Positions 35,295 to 47,690 of a DNA stretch of 64,000 nucleotides are shown in pieces. Numbering within the stretch: position 1 is the first letter of the stretch; each line of letters starts with the position of its first letter. This DNA is from Sisyra terminalis (Eukaryota; Arthropoda; Insecta; Neuroptera; Sisyridae): positions 6,758,001 through 6,822,000 of the forward strand of contig OY292279.1 of NCBI GenBank assembly GCA_958496175.1, in the 5' to 3' direction. The translations under genes and the position numbers were made by a program. The notes under the pieces are model-generated. The model saw nothing but the letters and a program-made list of their open reading frames with translations, was not told the DNA's origin and did no database searches.

Positions 35295-38090
35295 TTTAAG
35301 GCATAAAAAGCAAAAATTAGTAAAAGACAAAAATTGAGCACCGAATTATGAATCATACCTACAAAAAGGAAGGAAGTTCCCAAGGCAATATGTATATTTA
35401 TTTTTAAGTATCACCAAGTGGAATTATTCACAGGTAAGTTCGAATGATTTTTACTTTATTTGCTTAGGTATTCACTAAAGTTAATTCCATTTAAAATTGA
35501 AAATTTAAATCGACTTCTAAGGGTGGAAACATTGGGGAAGATTGATACTTAAGCTAAAGGACCAATGGGTATTGAACAGTAGTAAAAGAGTAATTGAACG
35601 GAGATAGGATTGGAGAGGTTGTCCCCTTATTTTAGTACTAATATAAAATATATAAAATATAGTTCTATTACAAATACTAAGATTTTTCTGTGGAAGTTTC
35701 TGAACTCTGTTAATTAGATTTAGTGAAAAAAAAAAATTATAAGCGAAAGACCGAATACATTTTTTTCTTAAGAATTTACTTCCCTTCATAATTTGAAATC
35801 TTAAAATATAAAGGCTGATAATGATTTTTAAATTATAAAATTAATATCCCTAGAAAAAATATTTTTTTTCTGGAAAACCACAATTTTGAATCATGAAAAT
35901 TTTTTGGTACCGCTTTAATTTTTTTTTAAAGTTTTATATACTTTTGATCAAGTGTATAAATTTTTGAAATACAATAAAACCATTATCGAGCTTATTGTTA
36001 ATTGGTCGTTTAAATTGAATATGTACATTGTATATGATATTGAATTTGGGAGTTCCATTCTGAAATTTTCAAAATTTAAATAATTAAAGAACATCGATAA
36101 ATTTCGCAATTCTATTGGGTAATAGCTACTTGCATTGAACTATGTTGTGTTGATTAGATATTAGTGCATTATTTGTCGGAAACTTTATTTATTCTTCAAT
36201 GATTAATATCATTTGATTAAAAGCAAAGAAGTATTCAAGTAATAACTTAAATAGTACTTAATTAATGAAGATACTATTGGTAAAGAAGCTTTGTACTATA
36301 CTTAAAATAATTTTCTTTTGAATCTTCAAAAGTATTATTGAAAATTGGGAAAAACAATGTTTTGATCGACGAATATTTAACCACATTTCTGGAATCCCAG
36401 AGAAATAGTAAAGCACCAGTTTATAAAAAAAGGTTCAGTTAATAACATAATTGTCCATATTTTATAAATGGGGTTGATTTTTTGGGAAAAAAAATATTTT
36501 CCGAGAAACTTTACTAACTATGTCCAATCGTGGATGCAGAAATGTAATGAAAAAATAAATTTTAAAAAGTAATATTGGTTTTGATTATACTTGCCAGAAA
36601 ATTAGTAAATTTCCAGCTTAAAATATCAGTAAGTTAATAAAAATTACAAAGTTCAACAAATATTTTCCAATTGAGGATTTTTAAAAGTGGATTTTCTTAA
36701 TCATATTCCAGGAATCTCAAAATTTATTTTATATTTCCACAATTGTAATATTTGATTGTACAGATATTAGATGTTCATAATTAGTAAATCTCATAATTGG
36801 ATCACCTCTTTGGTTGTAACATATATATGTAATTGTTATGAATAAATTTACGATAAAAATATTACCACAAAATGAATACAATTCGCTAATAATTCCCATC
36901 CTGTCTCCATTTGTTTCTCACAATGCACTTTACCATGCGCGTTTTTCGGCCCAAAGCACCAAATTTGGATCGGCAAACAAAAGCCCCCCCGTAGTGTTTG
37001 GTCTGGCCATTTCCACTTGTTATGCATACCTCGGCTATTATTCACATTTCGGAAATATCATAGACTTACATTTCCTCCCTTATTTCTTATTCTCAAACTA
37101 TGACGAAAATCACATGAGAATTAATATTTTTCGAGTTTTTATTTATACATCAAATGGACGACGATGACGTGGTCAATATCGATGTTAACGATCTCTTAAT
37201 GATTTTGATTAATAGATTTATTTTACAAAACAATCTCCTCGTTCTCGCCTTCAGTCTGTCATTAGAGAAGTCCAATTAAAAAAATGACGTACTAATTATG
37301 TACTTTTTTTTTGATTTGTATCAAAAAATAATTCCAATAGTCTTTTTTTTTGCCTCACCCAATCAATTATTTTGACGACAAAATTTCAAACATTTCATGG
37401 AATTTTAGCGTTGAAAAATAAATATCTCAGTAGGCGATGGAAAAATAAACAATTGAATTCATATATTGTGGAGAGGCCTACTTGGTGTTGGAGTTATATT
37501 TCCAGAGGATATAAAAAAAAGGAACTAATGTTACACGGCCAAGGCAATTATTTTAAAATTAAATATAATCAATGCCTGAGAAACGGTCGAACGAATTTCT
37601 CACATGAACATCGAAGATCGAAGTTGCTCCACTTTTAGTGGAGGGAATAAAAACAAAAGTCACTTTTACAAGGGATGATTGGATTGGTTAGTGGATGTAT
37701 GGTAGAAAAACAATTGGTAGGAATGATGAAGAAATATTCAATTTAACATATGAACAAGTAGATACTGGCAACTTGGGTTGCAAGATTTCGGTGGAGAAGA
37801 TGGATATGGTTAATTTTTTTTAAAAATAACTTTTATTAACTTTTCCTATTGATCTCATATCGAGTTATAAAGATATATTTTTTCATCCCATATTTGTATA
37901 GTTTGGGTCCATTCCTTTTCTATTTTAAGGCCTATTATTTTTGCAATCTTCATCATTTAGCACAAGTTTTTGAAGTTATAAAAAGGAACTATATTAATTT
38001 TAATTAATTGTTCTTGGTTGAAGCTTTATTCATCAATGAAAGCTTTACCAAAGTAATAATTCATTAAACAGATTTCTGCAGTAGGTTTAT
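35295..38090. other. Unassigned DNA
   Basis: Largely AT-rich. A GC-richer patch at about 36890-37030 gives open frames on both strands (36838-37167 plus, 36848-37045 minus) that lack any recognisable motif, so I treat it as noncoding, possibly regulatory. Nothing else supported. Confidence 0.4.
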
Positions 38091-38243
38091 CAAGGTTTAT
38101 AAATTACACAGGTTGCTCCATTAGAAAAAAAAATGACGTCATACGAAGAATTTTGAAATTTGAATCAGTTTGAAGATATGTACGAATTTCTTCTGGATAC
38201 GTCACGTGGCGCATGAGGCCACCTATGTAGTTTATAAACCTTG
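38091..38243 (-). mobile_element. 153-bp MITE (CAAGGTTTATAAA ends), copy 1
   Basis: Ends CAAGGTTTATAAA and TTTATAAACCTTG match the copy at 60417-60569, which lies in the opposite orientation. Internal blocks GGTGGCCTCATGCGCCACGT and ATGACGTCAT-type sequence are shared. No target duplication is visible here. Confidence 0.8.
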
Positions 38244-38301
38244 ATATTACATAGGTAATCTAATGTTTCCATTTTTATTTCATCGACTTAATTCATCAAT
38301 A

Positions 38302-39100
38302 GGATGATTTTTTTTATTGACTTTTTTTTTGGTCCCATCGTGAAATTTTGTTGGAAATACCAAAAAAAAATTCCCTGAAAGTTTGAGCCCTTAATATTGA
38401 TTTTAAGTTCTCGACCAAGACGTGTAAAAATTTCCCATTGAAAATACACGGAAACTCTGATTTTTTTATTTTTAAATTTCTATATCTCAGCGGCATTTCA
38501 AGGGATCGCTTTTACCGAAGATGGTTTTTTCTCAGAATTAAATGCTCTACAAAAGTGCTTATTACGACAAGGCCGTAACTCACACCAGTGAGGTAGTACG
38601 GGCCACTGAACCTGATTTTTCTATAAAATTCAAGGCTTAATATCTTGTTTAATATTGATCTTTGCGATTTGGTCTACAGGAACATTTTTGTAGGAAATCA
38701 AATTCTCTACAAGTTTTTAATTTTTAATTTTTCCGTAGCTCTTGTTATTTACGAGATAAATGCAAAAAAACGCGAATTTTATGAAAAAATAAGGTTCAGT
38801 GGCCTGTACTACCTCACCGGTGTGAGTTACGACTTTGTCGCAATGAACACTTTTGTAGAGCGTTTAATTCTGAGAAAAAACCATCTTCGGTAAAAGCGAT
38901 CCCATGAAATGCCGCTGAGATATAGAAATTTAAAAATAAAAAATCAGAGTTTCCATGTATTTTCAATGGGAAATCTTTACACGTCTTGGTCGAGGACTTA
39001 AAATTAATATTAAAGGCTCAAACTTTCAGAGAATTTTTTTTTTTGGTATTTCAAACAAAATTTCTCGATGGGACTAAAAAAAGTCAAAAAAAAATCACCC
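38302..39100. mobile_element. Palindromic MITE, GGGTGATTT family
   Basis: The element is 799 bp with arms of about 350 bp. The left end is GGATGATTTTTTT and the right end AAAAAAATCACCC, with TA at 38300-38301 and 39101-39102. The outer 160 bp of each arm match the outer arms of the composite at 23510-24276. The inner part (blocks CGGCATTTCAAGGGATCGC and GTAACTCACACCAGTGAGG) is different, so centres are exchanged between copies. Confidence 0.88.
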
Positions 39101-39102
39101 TA

Positions 39103-42101
39103 TTCATCATGTATATTAAGAGTAGTAGGAATTAATCAATCTTAAGAAAATTATTTCCCTGCCAAATGACCTTACCAAATGTATGAGATTTTTGTGCTCT
39201 ACTATGATCACCCAAACTTGAAAAGTTAACATCTTTGAGCTATTATTGTAGATGATATAGATATTCGTCAATGACCGAAAAAATTAAATTTTTTCCACAC
39301 GAATTTCACCGGAAAAATTAAACCGTTACAATTCAATGCAAAAATTGAACAAAACCCTCAACGATAAAATGTGTTGTTCTCAATTTAGAAAAAAATAAAG
39401 AAAAAATTGTTTTGTTACAATTTTCAGATGACAAATATCATAGTGAAATTGTAGAACGTTCAATAAAAACCAATTTTTCGGCAACAATTATAATCGATAT
39501 TGTTCCACTCATGTTTGTTTTTCTCCGTTAAGTAACTGGACCGCACTAAAAAAAAAACCGATTGTTATCGGAAATTAAATTTTCATTATCGGCGTATTGG
39601 TTTTATTGGCGTAGCGAACAAAGCACAGTTTTGCAATCCGAAACACCAACCTCATTAAATCTTATCAAAAATAATAACGGCATGTCTCGAATTACGCAAT
39701 AAAAGTGATAAACATAAGATCGAAATTAATAGGTTTTTTTTTGTTCAATTTAGGTAATTACCGATAATTTTCATATAAAATTCAAGAGTTTCACCAGCCA
39801 AAAAAAAATATATAGCAAAACGCAGATGGTCCAATTTTAATTCGTACCTTCGACCTGAAATTTAGTGGCTCAAAACCCGTTTGGGTTCAATAAAAAAAAA
39901 TCATGGAAACCTGATTTTAATTTAATGGTTGAAAACCAGCAAAATTTTAGGATATTAAATTTTTAATTAAAAAAAAGAAGGTCTAATTAGTAGCTCGTGA
40001 TGCTTTTTTTACTTTCGATTGAAGATTATATACCTAGTGTTTTCAATCTCAACTTAATATTTAATCCAATTTACTAGTCCACTCATGCAGACCAATTGAA
40101 TGTTACCTCAGACTCAATATAAAGGTATATCCAAATCAAAAATATTAACAAAGAAATTTATTCATGAAAAACTTCTATAAATAGTATCAATCCTTTAGAG
40201 TCCACGAAATTCAAAAGGGAAGAATAAAATTTCATATCTCAAAAAATTTTATGATTACAATAATTGTTAAATGAGTTGATTGAAATATATTTAAATATAA
40301 TCAGACAATATAAGTCATTTCTTCAATCCTTTCGATAAGAAAAGGTATTTATATAAGAAGGCATATCTTTTCCTTTCTTTTCAAGTGCAGGAATCCTTTT
40401 ATTGACCAACAATGTAACCGATTGTATTATCACAATTTCCACATTATTAAACAAAGAGATAAAGAAATGACTCATTTAAAGGCTTTTCAACTCAGGTGAA
40501 AAAAAAAATGGAAATCTTTTCAAACAAAAAATTCAACCAACGAAAAAATCGTAGATAAAACATAGAGTTAAAGTATTTCAGTGCATTTTTGTTAAATTTT
40601 TTAAACAAATTGTTGGATTAGTGCAGTCGTGGAAGAATAAGTTATAAGTGAACTTGCCAATAAGTACGTATAAACTTTTCAAAAATAATCCTTTTTTTTC
40701 ATTATAACTTTAAAACCGGGTTAGAAATCAAAAAATTAGTAATTATCAAAATTAAAGCCTGGAAAATTACCTGCAGAAAAGAATCATTAATAATTTTCTG
40801 TATTTGTCATAGTTAACACGAAAATAATGGTTGAAAACATAAGAAAGCTTCCATTTTCAAAAAAATGATATATAATTGTTGATATTTTCGAAAATTATTG
40901 GCATTTAGGAAAACTCGGGGGCCAAATAATTACTATATTTGTAAGCAATATTTTATTATCTGGAAAATCTCCAAAAGGTTTTAGATCTTAAATAATTTTT
41001 CGTTAGAAAAATGGATGAACTTAACTCTTAATTATGAAGATATTAACAATTTCGTATAATGTTAATTTACTATCAAAAATTAATTGTACCACGAAATACA
41101 TAATATTAGACGTTAAATTTTTAATTATAAAATATTTTGAGATTTACTAATTATATAAAAATTTTCAGTATGACCTATTAAAATTGAATTTTCTCGATTA
41201 AAAATAGTCAATATTTTCAATATATGTGAATAGATTACCAGAAGTAAAGAAGTCAAGGATCAAAAGTTCCATTTTTTTTTATTATTTATCAATGGAAATG
41301 TACTAAAAATCTTACTTTTTACAATGATCTCCAGGGCAAGAGATTACAAATCAAAATTTTTACAAAATTTAAAAAAAAAAAATTGTAAATATTTTTTATA
41401 AAGTTGTAAAAAATTAAGTATTTGTTAGTTAACTTTTCATTTTTAATAGATCCATATATAAACATAAATTTGCATCATTTGCACTTGCAAATCAGTTCTG
41501 TAGCAATGCTGTTCCGCTGCATCTTTAGTCGGAAGTAAAGATGCAAGATTTATAGTGTTAATGTTTATTTTTTGTCTAAAAAGTTCTGTTGAAATACTTG
41601 TTTTTTATCCCTTCGTTATAGATTTTTAGGATGCAAAATAACCCATTTTTGGAAATGCATAAATGCAATCTTTAGATTAATTTTTCTTCCTTAATACTTC
41701 CGTAGCTTCTTCGACCCATAAATTTGTTTTTTTTTCGAATAAATCGAAAATGAAGTTCTAATCTTTGAAAAGAAAACAAGAGGTCCTATCGGGTGGCATC
41801 AAAATAGAATCATTAATTAATTACCGTTTATAACATAAAAGTGTACCCAGTACCCTCAACTATATTCTCTTCATACTAGTGTACAGTTTACGGTTAATTC
41901 CTCGCAAATGAGTCCCTTTCCCAACACATATCTTTTTACTTGGATGAACTATTGCATATATGAAAAGCGATAGAGTATAGTGCAGAGTTTTATCTTCTTT
42001 TTTGATCATGGAAGATTGACAAATTTTGAACCAAAGACGAGTAATAAGAATGTGAAAATAAATTACAAACGTAAGACATTTTTTGAATTTTTTCAGAAAT
42101 A
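39103..42101. other. Long AT-rich stretch without a recognised feature
   Basis: No gene seen. A small hairpin, GCATCTTTA/TAAAGATGC, lies at 41519-41544. The minus-strand frame that overlaps the right edge (41860-42258) is inside or beside the next inverted repeat and has no motif. Confidence 0.4.
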
Positions 42102-43075
42102 GTTTTCCAGTTGTGGCCATATTAGTTTTACTAGACGCAGACATTTTCGCACTTTTAAGGATTTGCGGAAACTTGATTATCACAGGCCCTATTTGTCCTA
42201 TCAAAATGAAACTAAAAGCAATGTGTTCATAAAAATATAAGCTATAAGGTTGTAACAAGAAGTTTTCACCTAAATGTAATTCTAAGGGGTGAAATTTTAG
42301 CCTAAATTTTTAGCTCTCATTTATAAAAACTCCAAATTTCACGGAAAGATTGTGAAGGAAGGGAAGGAGTCTACACGTTAAAACTTTTTTTACAAACAAT
42401 TAGCTAAGTACTAGTTGTATTCAAAAACAAAATTTGAAGTCTGAGACTTTAAGCCTTTTTAAAATAAAAAATAACAAAATTTGGAAATTTTCAAAGTTTG
42501 CAATTTTCTGAGTTCAATATCTCTGGTGGGGGACCAGATAAAAATCTGAAATATCCCTACATTATAATACTGTATAATAGTATCATGCACCTAAAATTGG
42601 GAGTTTGAGATTTGACTAGGAGCAGAGGTATTGCAAGCACAAAATGTCAAAATAATGCATACTTCAGTAGGTGAATATAATGTATTTAATCATTTAATAT
42701 GTGACATATATTTGGCAAAAAGGGCATTTTACACAAAACAACATATACTCTGGGCTAACTATTATTCATATCTTAAATTTAAAACATATATTTCTTTCTG
42801 AAAGCTAATAATGCATGTATGTACCCATAATCATCAACTAATCTTTTTGACAAGCCTACACACAAGATAAAGATCACGAAACTATAAAGAAAGTTACCCA
42901 AATTTAGGTGAAAACGTCTTATTAGAACTTTATAGCTTATATTTTCATGAACTCCCTGCTTTTTGTTTTATTTTGATAGGACAAATAAGGTTTGAGATAA
43001 TCAAGTTTCCGCAAACCCTTAAAAGTGCGAAAATATCTGCGCCTAGTAAAACTAATACGGCCACCAACTGAAAAC
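42102..43075. mobile_element. Foldback with long spacer
   Basis: Arms 42102-42278 and about 42900-43075 are inverted copies (175 bp; shared GTGCGAAAATATCTGC-type block and CCGCAAA/TTTGCGG block) around a 620-bp AT-rich spacer. No transposase or target duplication was found, so it may be an inverted duplication instead of a transposon. Confidence 0.7.
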
Positions 43076-43473
43076 TAAAAACAATAAAATTAAAATAATG
43101 ATGAATTTGAACTACCAACATGTGATAGCACACAAAAAAATATTTTTTTTTAAACTGGTCGAGCAACCATTTCATTTATTTTTGGGCCACTTTATTTGGA
43201 CTGACCCTAAAGTTGATTTTTTCACGTTGGGCAATGATACGTGATTTTTCTTACGGGCGTAATTATTGATAGTTGGAAAAATTATAAAAAACATGCATTA
43301 ATTGCCAATGATTTTTTAGTTCCAAAATATAAATGAGTTATAAAATGGATGAAATTATAATATAAGTTATCACTTTCAAAGATTCATTGTAATTTTGACC
43401 AAAAACTGACACATTTTTCAAGACATGAAAATTTTCGCGTTATGTAGTGCGCCAAGAGTTCGTGCGCATATTG
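43076..43473. other. AT-rich spacer
   Basis: No feature recognised. Confidence 0.4.
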
Positions 43474-44693
43474 ACACTAGCGCTTTTGACATCAATTTCT
43501 GACCAAGAGCTTTTTTTAGTGGGAAATTTCCTCAGCTTCCTTTCTAGTAATAGCTATTTAGCTTTTATCAATCATGGTATAAAAGTTGTAATGGGAAAAA
43601 GAATTTGTTTGGAAAGTCAATTTTTTGGATGAAATCATGTTTGGAACCTTATCTATCAATAAATGAAATAATTGGCTTATATTATACGATAGTTTTTGGT
43701 TGGTACATATGATTGATAGGGTGTAAAACTAATATTTTTAAAGTTTGGTAAAAATATCGCTTAAAAATTGATTGAAATATTAAAATATCTTGATGTCCAC
43801 TTTTTCAACTGGGGTTACCAACTTTAAATTACAGAAAATCCGGAGATCGTTTCACTAAATCCGGAGAGTTGCATTCAAAATGAGAGTAGATTTAAAAAAA
43901 ATATGAACTAAGCAAATATTCATAATCATAACTTACACAAGCTTTACTAGCTAGTTCTATATTGTAAATATAACAAATATACATTTTTTGTTACTATAGA
44001 ATCAATTGTTATCGCTGGAAGATAGTGAAGAAACTTGCATTTTTGTTAAATCAAAAAACGTAGAGATTAATTTTTGTTAACTGGAGTTCAGAGAAATTTT
44101 ATTTTTTCTGGAAACTCCGGGCTAAAACTGGAGAGTCGGTAATCCTAAGTTACATACATTTTGTTGCGACAGAAAAATAACACTGTAATTTTTCATAAAA
44201 GTAAAAAAATCCGGAGATTATTATTGTAAACTGGAGTCTGGAGAAAACATTATTTTTCTGGAGTCTCCGGACTAAAACTGGAGAGTTGGTAACCTTATTT
44301 CCAACTAATACTTCTGAAAACTGCGTTTTCAACACTAGCGCTTTTGACATCAATTTTTGACCAAGAGCTTTTTTTGGTGGAAAATTTCTTCAGCTTCCTT
44401 TCTAGTAATAGCTATTTAGCTTTTATCAATCATGGTGTAAAAGTTATAATGGGAAAAAGAATTTGTTTGGAAAGTCAATTTTTTGATTAAAATCATGTTT
44501 GGAACCTTATCTCTCAAAAAATGAAATAATTGGTTTATATTATACGATAGTTTTTGGTGAGTGCATATGATTGAAAAAGTGTTGTACTTGCATTTTGAAA
44601 GTTTAATAAAAATATTGCTCCAAAATTGATTGGAATATTAAAATATCTTCATGTCTACTTCTCCAACTAAAACTTCTGAAAACTGCGTTTTCA
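43474..44693. repeat. Two-copy tandem duplication, 363-bp unit, interrupted by a hAT-like element
   Basis: The unit begins ACACTAGCGCTTTTGACATC at 43474 and again at 44333. Its end motif AACTTCTGAAAACTGCGTTT occurs near 44310 and 44670. Removing the 488-bp insertion and its 8-bp duplication from the first copy gives a unit of 363 bp. No protein is recognised. Confidence 0.9.
43811..44298. mobile_element. hAT-like non-autonomous element, 488 bp, inside copy 1 of the duplication
   Basis: Ends GGGGTTACCAACT and AGTTGGTAACC are inverted. Flanks TTTCAACT (43803-43810) and TTCCAACT (44299-44306) agree at seven of eight bases, as in a hAT 8-bp duplication. The undisrupted tandem copy shows the empty site. 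The interior repeats TCCGGAGA/ACTGGAGA motifs and has no frame. Confidence 0.75.
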
Positions 44694-46127
44694 GTTCAAT
44701 TAAATCGTGAAGATTCCTCCACTTCCCACCAACAATTCGATGCTTTTCTTTCCGCTTGCATTTCCTCCGGAGATTTCATCGTTTCATTTAACGGTACAAT
44801 GTCATTGTCACTATCATTTTTACTTTTATTTCCGAACCACATCGGATGCACTAATTAAATAAAACAATCACTATTTATCATACACATCCATAAATTATTC
44901 CAAAGAAGACCTAATATTTTATGACGACATCCTTCGGGCCTCAGACATAAATCACACATTTTATCAGTGCATTTCTTAAGAAAACAGTCATCAACACATC
45001 TTATCTGTAACTTGACCAAACGTTTGTTGGTTTTCTGATAAGGTTGTCAACAAAAAAGAAAAAAAAATATTTACAAGCCGTTGAGACAATCTAAGAAATC
45101 TAGACAAACTGTAAACGCATTTTTCTGTTGTTTAAAACGATAATTAAGAAGAATATAAGGTAAAGTAGAAAAAAAAAAGAGTTATCAACACGACATTTTA
45201 CGATTAGCATTGTGTCGCTTTTGATTTTTTTTTGTGCTGTTCGAAACATGGGCTCGTGCGAGGAAATGAAGGAATTTCTCTCGACTAAAGATAATTTCTT
45301 GGAATAAAAGTATTTACAACGACCGGCAATTATGACAATTATAAATATGAAATAATAAAAGTATATAGAAGTAATGTTTTACTGACGCGCGAATTTTAAA
45401 AATTCTTGTTTAACTCAGCGAAGAATTGTTGCTCTAATTGGTCGTAAATCTGTATAAAACACAGTCGTTTTTCGAAAAGTTCCAACGCTAATTACACAGG
45501 TCTTAAATTGGCATTAATTTGTGTAATTTCTGCGCATAACAATCACGAGTGCACCAATAGGATTGTCGAAAGAAAAAACGTTAAGCTTTTTGTTTGAAAA
45601 CTAAACACTTTCGAGTGTCTTTTTGGAGTTTAAGGTTAATATTTGTTTAGTCCAAAGAATAGAGAAAACAAAGAGTCATATTTGAGGAATCGTGAGTCTC
45701 GGCACGAGTTTTAAACGCCATCAAATTAAATACGAGTCACGTTCCGTGTCCACCCTCGCCGCGCCACGTTCGTGGTTTATGATTAAGAAAAAGTTTTTCA
45801 TCTTTCGTGAAAAAAAAAACCATGTTTGCCACGTGTTTAATGCACTTTTCTGGTTTGTGCGGTCTTTGTCAGAAAAGCTGGTTTTGGCGAACAATGAAGT
45901 TGAATAGTGACGGCTTTTGAATCTATACGTTAAGTCGTTATGGTTTTATTTGGCGGGAATTGTAGCCGTGACTTGTTGGTTCAGACATAAAAGTATCCAC
46001 GTCTAGAAACAAGCGACCAGTTAAAAACCACCCGAGAACTTCAGTTCACGATTGAGGACAACAAACTTCAACTACCATCGATAAATACAGCCGTGCGCAA
46101 AAAATTCTGATCCCCACAATACAAAAC
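44694..46127. other. Apparently single-copy DNA with GC-richer segments
   Basis: This is one of the larger repeat-free stretches. TATAAAA at 45453-45459 and an arthropod-initiator-like TCAGTT at 46041-46046 are present but not at promoter spacing to each other. It may contain regulatory sequence or a noncoding exon; nothing can be proven. Confidence 0.35.
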
Positions 46128-46132
46128 GTATA

Positions 46133-46379
46133 GCAGGCCCCGCTCTAGCAAATTTGCCGCCCTGAGCAAGATGAAAAAATGCCGCCCCTTCAGGGTTGCA
46201 AAAACACCGAGTTTTAATATCACAAAATTTTTAATTTTTTGGAAAAATATTTTTTTAACTAAAAACTAATTTTTTCACATTTTTGTTCGTATTGTATATC
46301 AAATATGATAAAATGCCGCCCCTGAAATTTTCCACCCCGGGCGACCGCCCGGGTTGCCCACCCCTAAAGCGGGGGCTGC
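46133..46379. mobile_element. 247-bp GC-rich MITE with 5-bp target duplication
   Basis: Ends GCAGGCCCCGCTCTAG and CTAAAGCGGGGGCTGC are inverted. GTATA flanks at 46128-46132 and 46380-46384. The interior has repeated TGCCGCCC and a strong CCCGGGCGACCGCCCGGG hairpin, far more GC-rich than its surroundings. A 5-bp duplication is typical of Transib-type elements, but the superfamily is not settled. Confidence 0.75.
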
Positions 46380-46659
46380 GTATAGTCACGGTTACTATAA
46401 ATTATCCTCTTGAAAAGAGGAGAAGAAAAGAGGAGAAGAAAAGAAATTGGGGCTGACTACTCTAAAATTCTATTGAGTCGAAGAATGAAAGGAGTAAAAA
46501 CCAAATTGATGATGTAAAATAATATTTTTGGTTTCCAGGGAGAATTCTTTTAAGAAGAACCCCTAAGGTAAGGGGATTATGGTTCACTCAATGTACCAAC
46601 GTTATTCCTATACTAAATTATAAAATTGTTGGTTTAATTATTTTGGTATATAAATAGTA

Positions 46660-47688
46660 GACTGGGCCAAAATATTGTTTAAGGTGACAAACAAAATATC
46701 GGGGAGATTTGAGCCCTTAATATTACTATTAATAATTACTGTAGGTCTATCATCTTTAATTTCGATTTTTTTATTTGGGCTTTGATTTTTGCGTCAATGC
46801 TGTCAAAACTATGACGGTGAAAAAATTCATTTCCACATATATTTATAGAAAATTAAATTGCCTACAAAAAAGTTTCTTTAAAAATTTTCGTCAGACATGC
46901 CGTTTTCGAATAATCAAGCTTTAAACATTGATATAATTTTTAGATTTATCTTCTTTATTTTGGAATTTTGTAACTAACGAACAAATAAATAGAAATGAAC
47001 AATATTGAATCTTGAAGGGAATTTAATGCTCTACAAAAAAGGTCTATTAACGTTTTGATATAAAATCACTTTTTCAAAAGTTATTGTAGTTAAAGTCACT
47101 AGCATCTTTCTTCAATAATTCCTCTTAATTTTCTGGTTTAAATTCATGTTTTCTGGCTTTCGTTTTAATAGGATTCCGATTTTAAAAACAATAATTAAAT
47201 TTTTATTTCAACTTTGATTGTGAATAACTTTTGAAAAAGTGATTTTATGTAAAAACGTTAAGAGACCTTTTTTGTAGAGCATTAAATTTCCTTCAAGAAT
47301 CTATATTGTTCAATTCTATATATTTATTTGTTCGTTAGTAACAAAATTCCAAAATATAGAAGATTAATCTAAAAATTATATTAATGTTTAAAACTTGATT
47401 ATTCGGAAATGACGTGTCTGGCAAAAATTTTTAAAGAAACGTTTTTTGTAGGGAATTTAATTTTCTATAAATATATGTGCAGATGAATTTTTTCACCTTG
47501 ATAGTGTAACAGTATTGACGAAAAAAAGAAAGCACAAATAAAAAATCGAAATTAAAGATAATAGGCCTCTTAATATTTATAATAAGGGCTCAAATCTTCC
47601 CGATATTTTTTTTTGTCACCTTGAACAATATTTTCGATATACTTTTCAAAAATTCAAAAAAAAAATAGTCGATTTTTTTGGCCCAGTC
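46660..47688. mobile_element. Palindromic MITE, GRCTGGGYC family, copy 2
   Basis: The element is 1029 bp with arms of nearly 500 bp. Ends are GACTGGGCCAAAA and TTTTTGGCCCAGTC, with TA at 46658-46659 and 47689-47690. GAGCCCTTAATATTACTATT-type blocks near each end link it to the other palindromic families. No coding capacity. Confidence 0.88.
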
Positions 47689-47690
47689 TA

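Noticed and set aside
36838..37167. 109-codon open frame on the plus strand
   Set aside because: No domain, signal or splice evidence, and the opposite strand is also open. It lies in a GC-richer patch where long frames arise easily.
41860..42258. 132-codon frame on the minus strand
   Set aside because: It overlaps one arm of an inverted repeat, its mirror copy is not open in the same frame, and no motif is present.
45453..46046. TATAAAA at 45453 and TCAGTT at 46041 as a gene promoter
   Set aside because: They are nearly 600 bp apart, neither has a partner at the correct distance, and no downstream coding exon was found.
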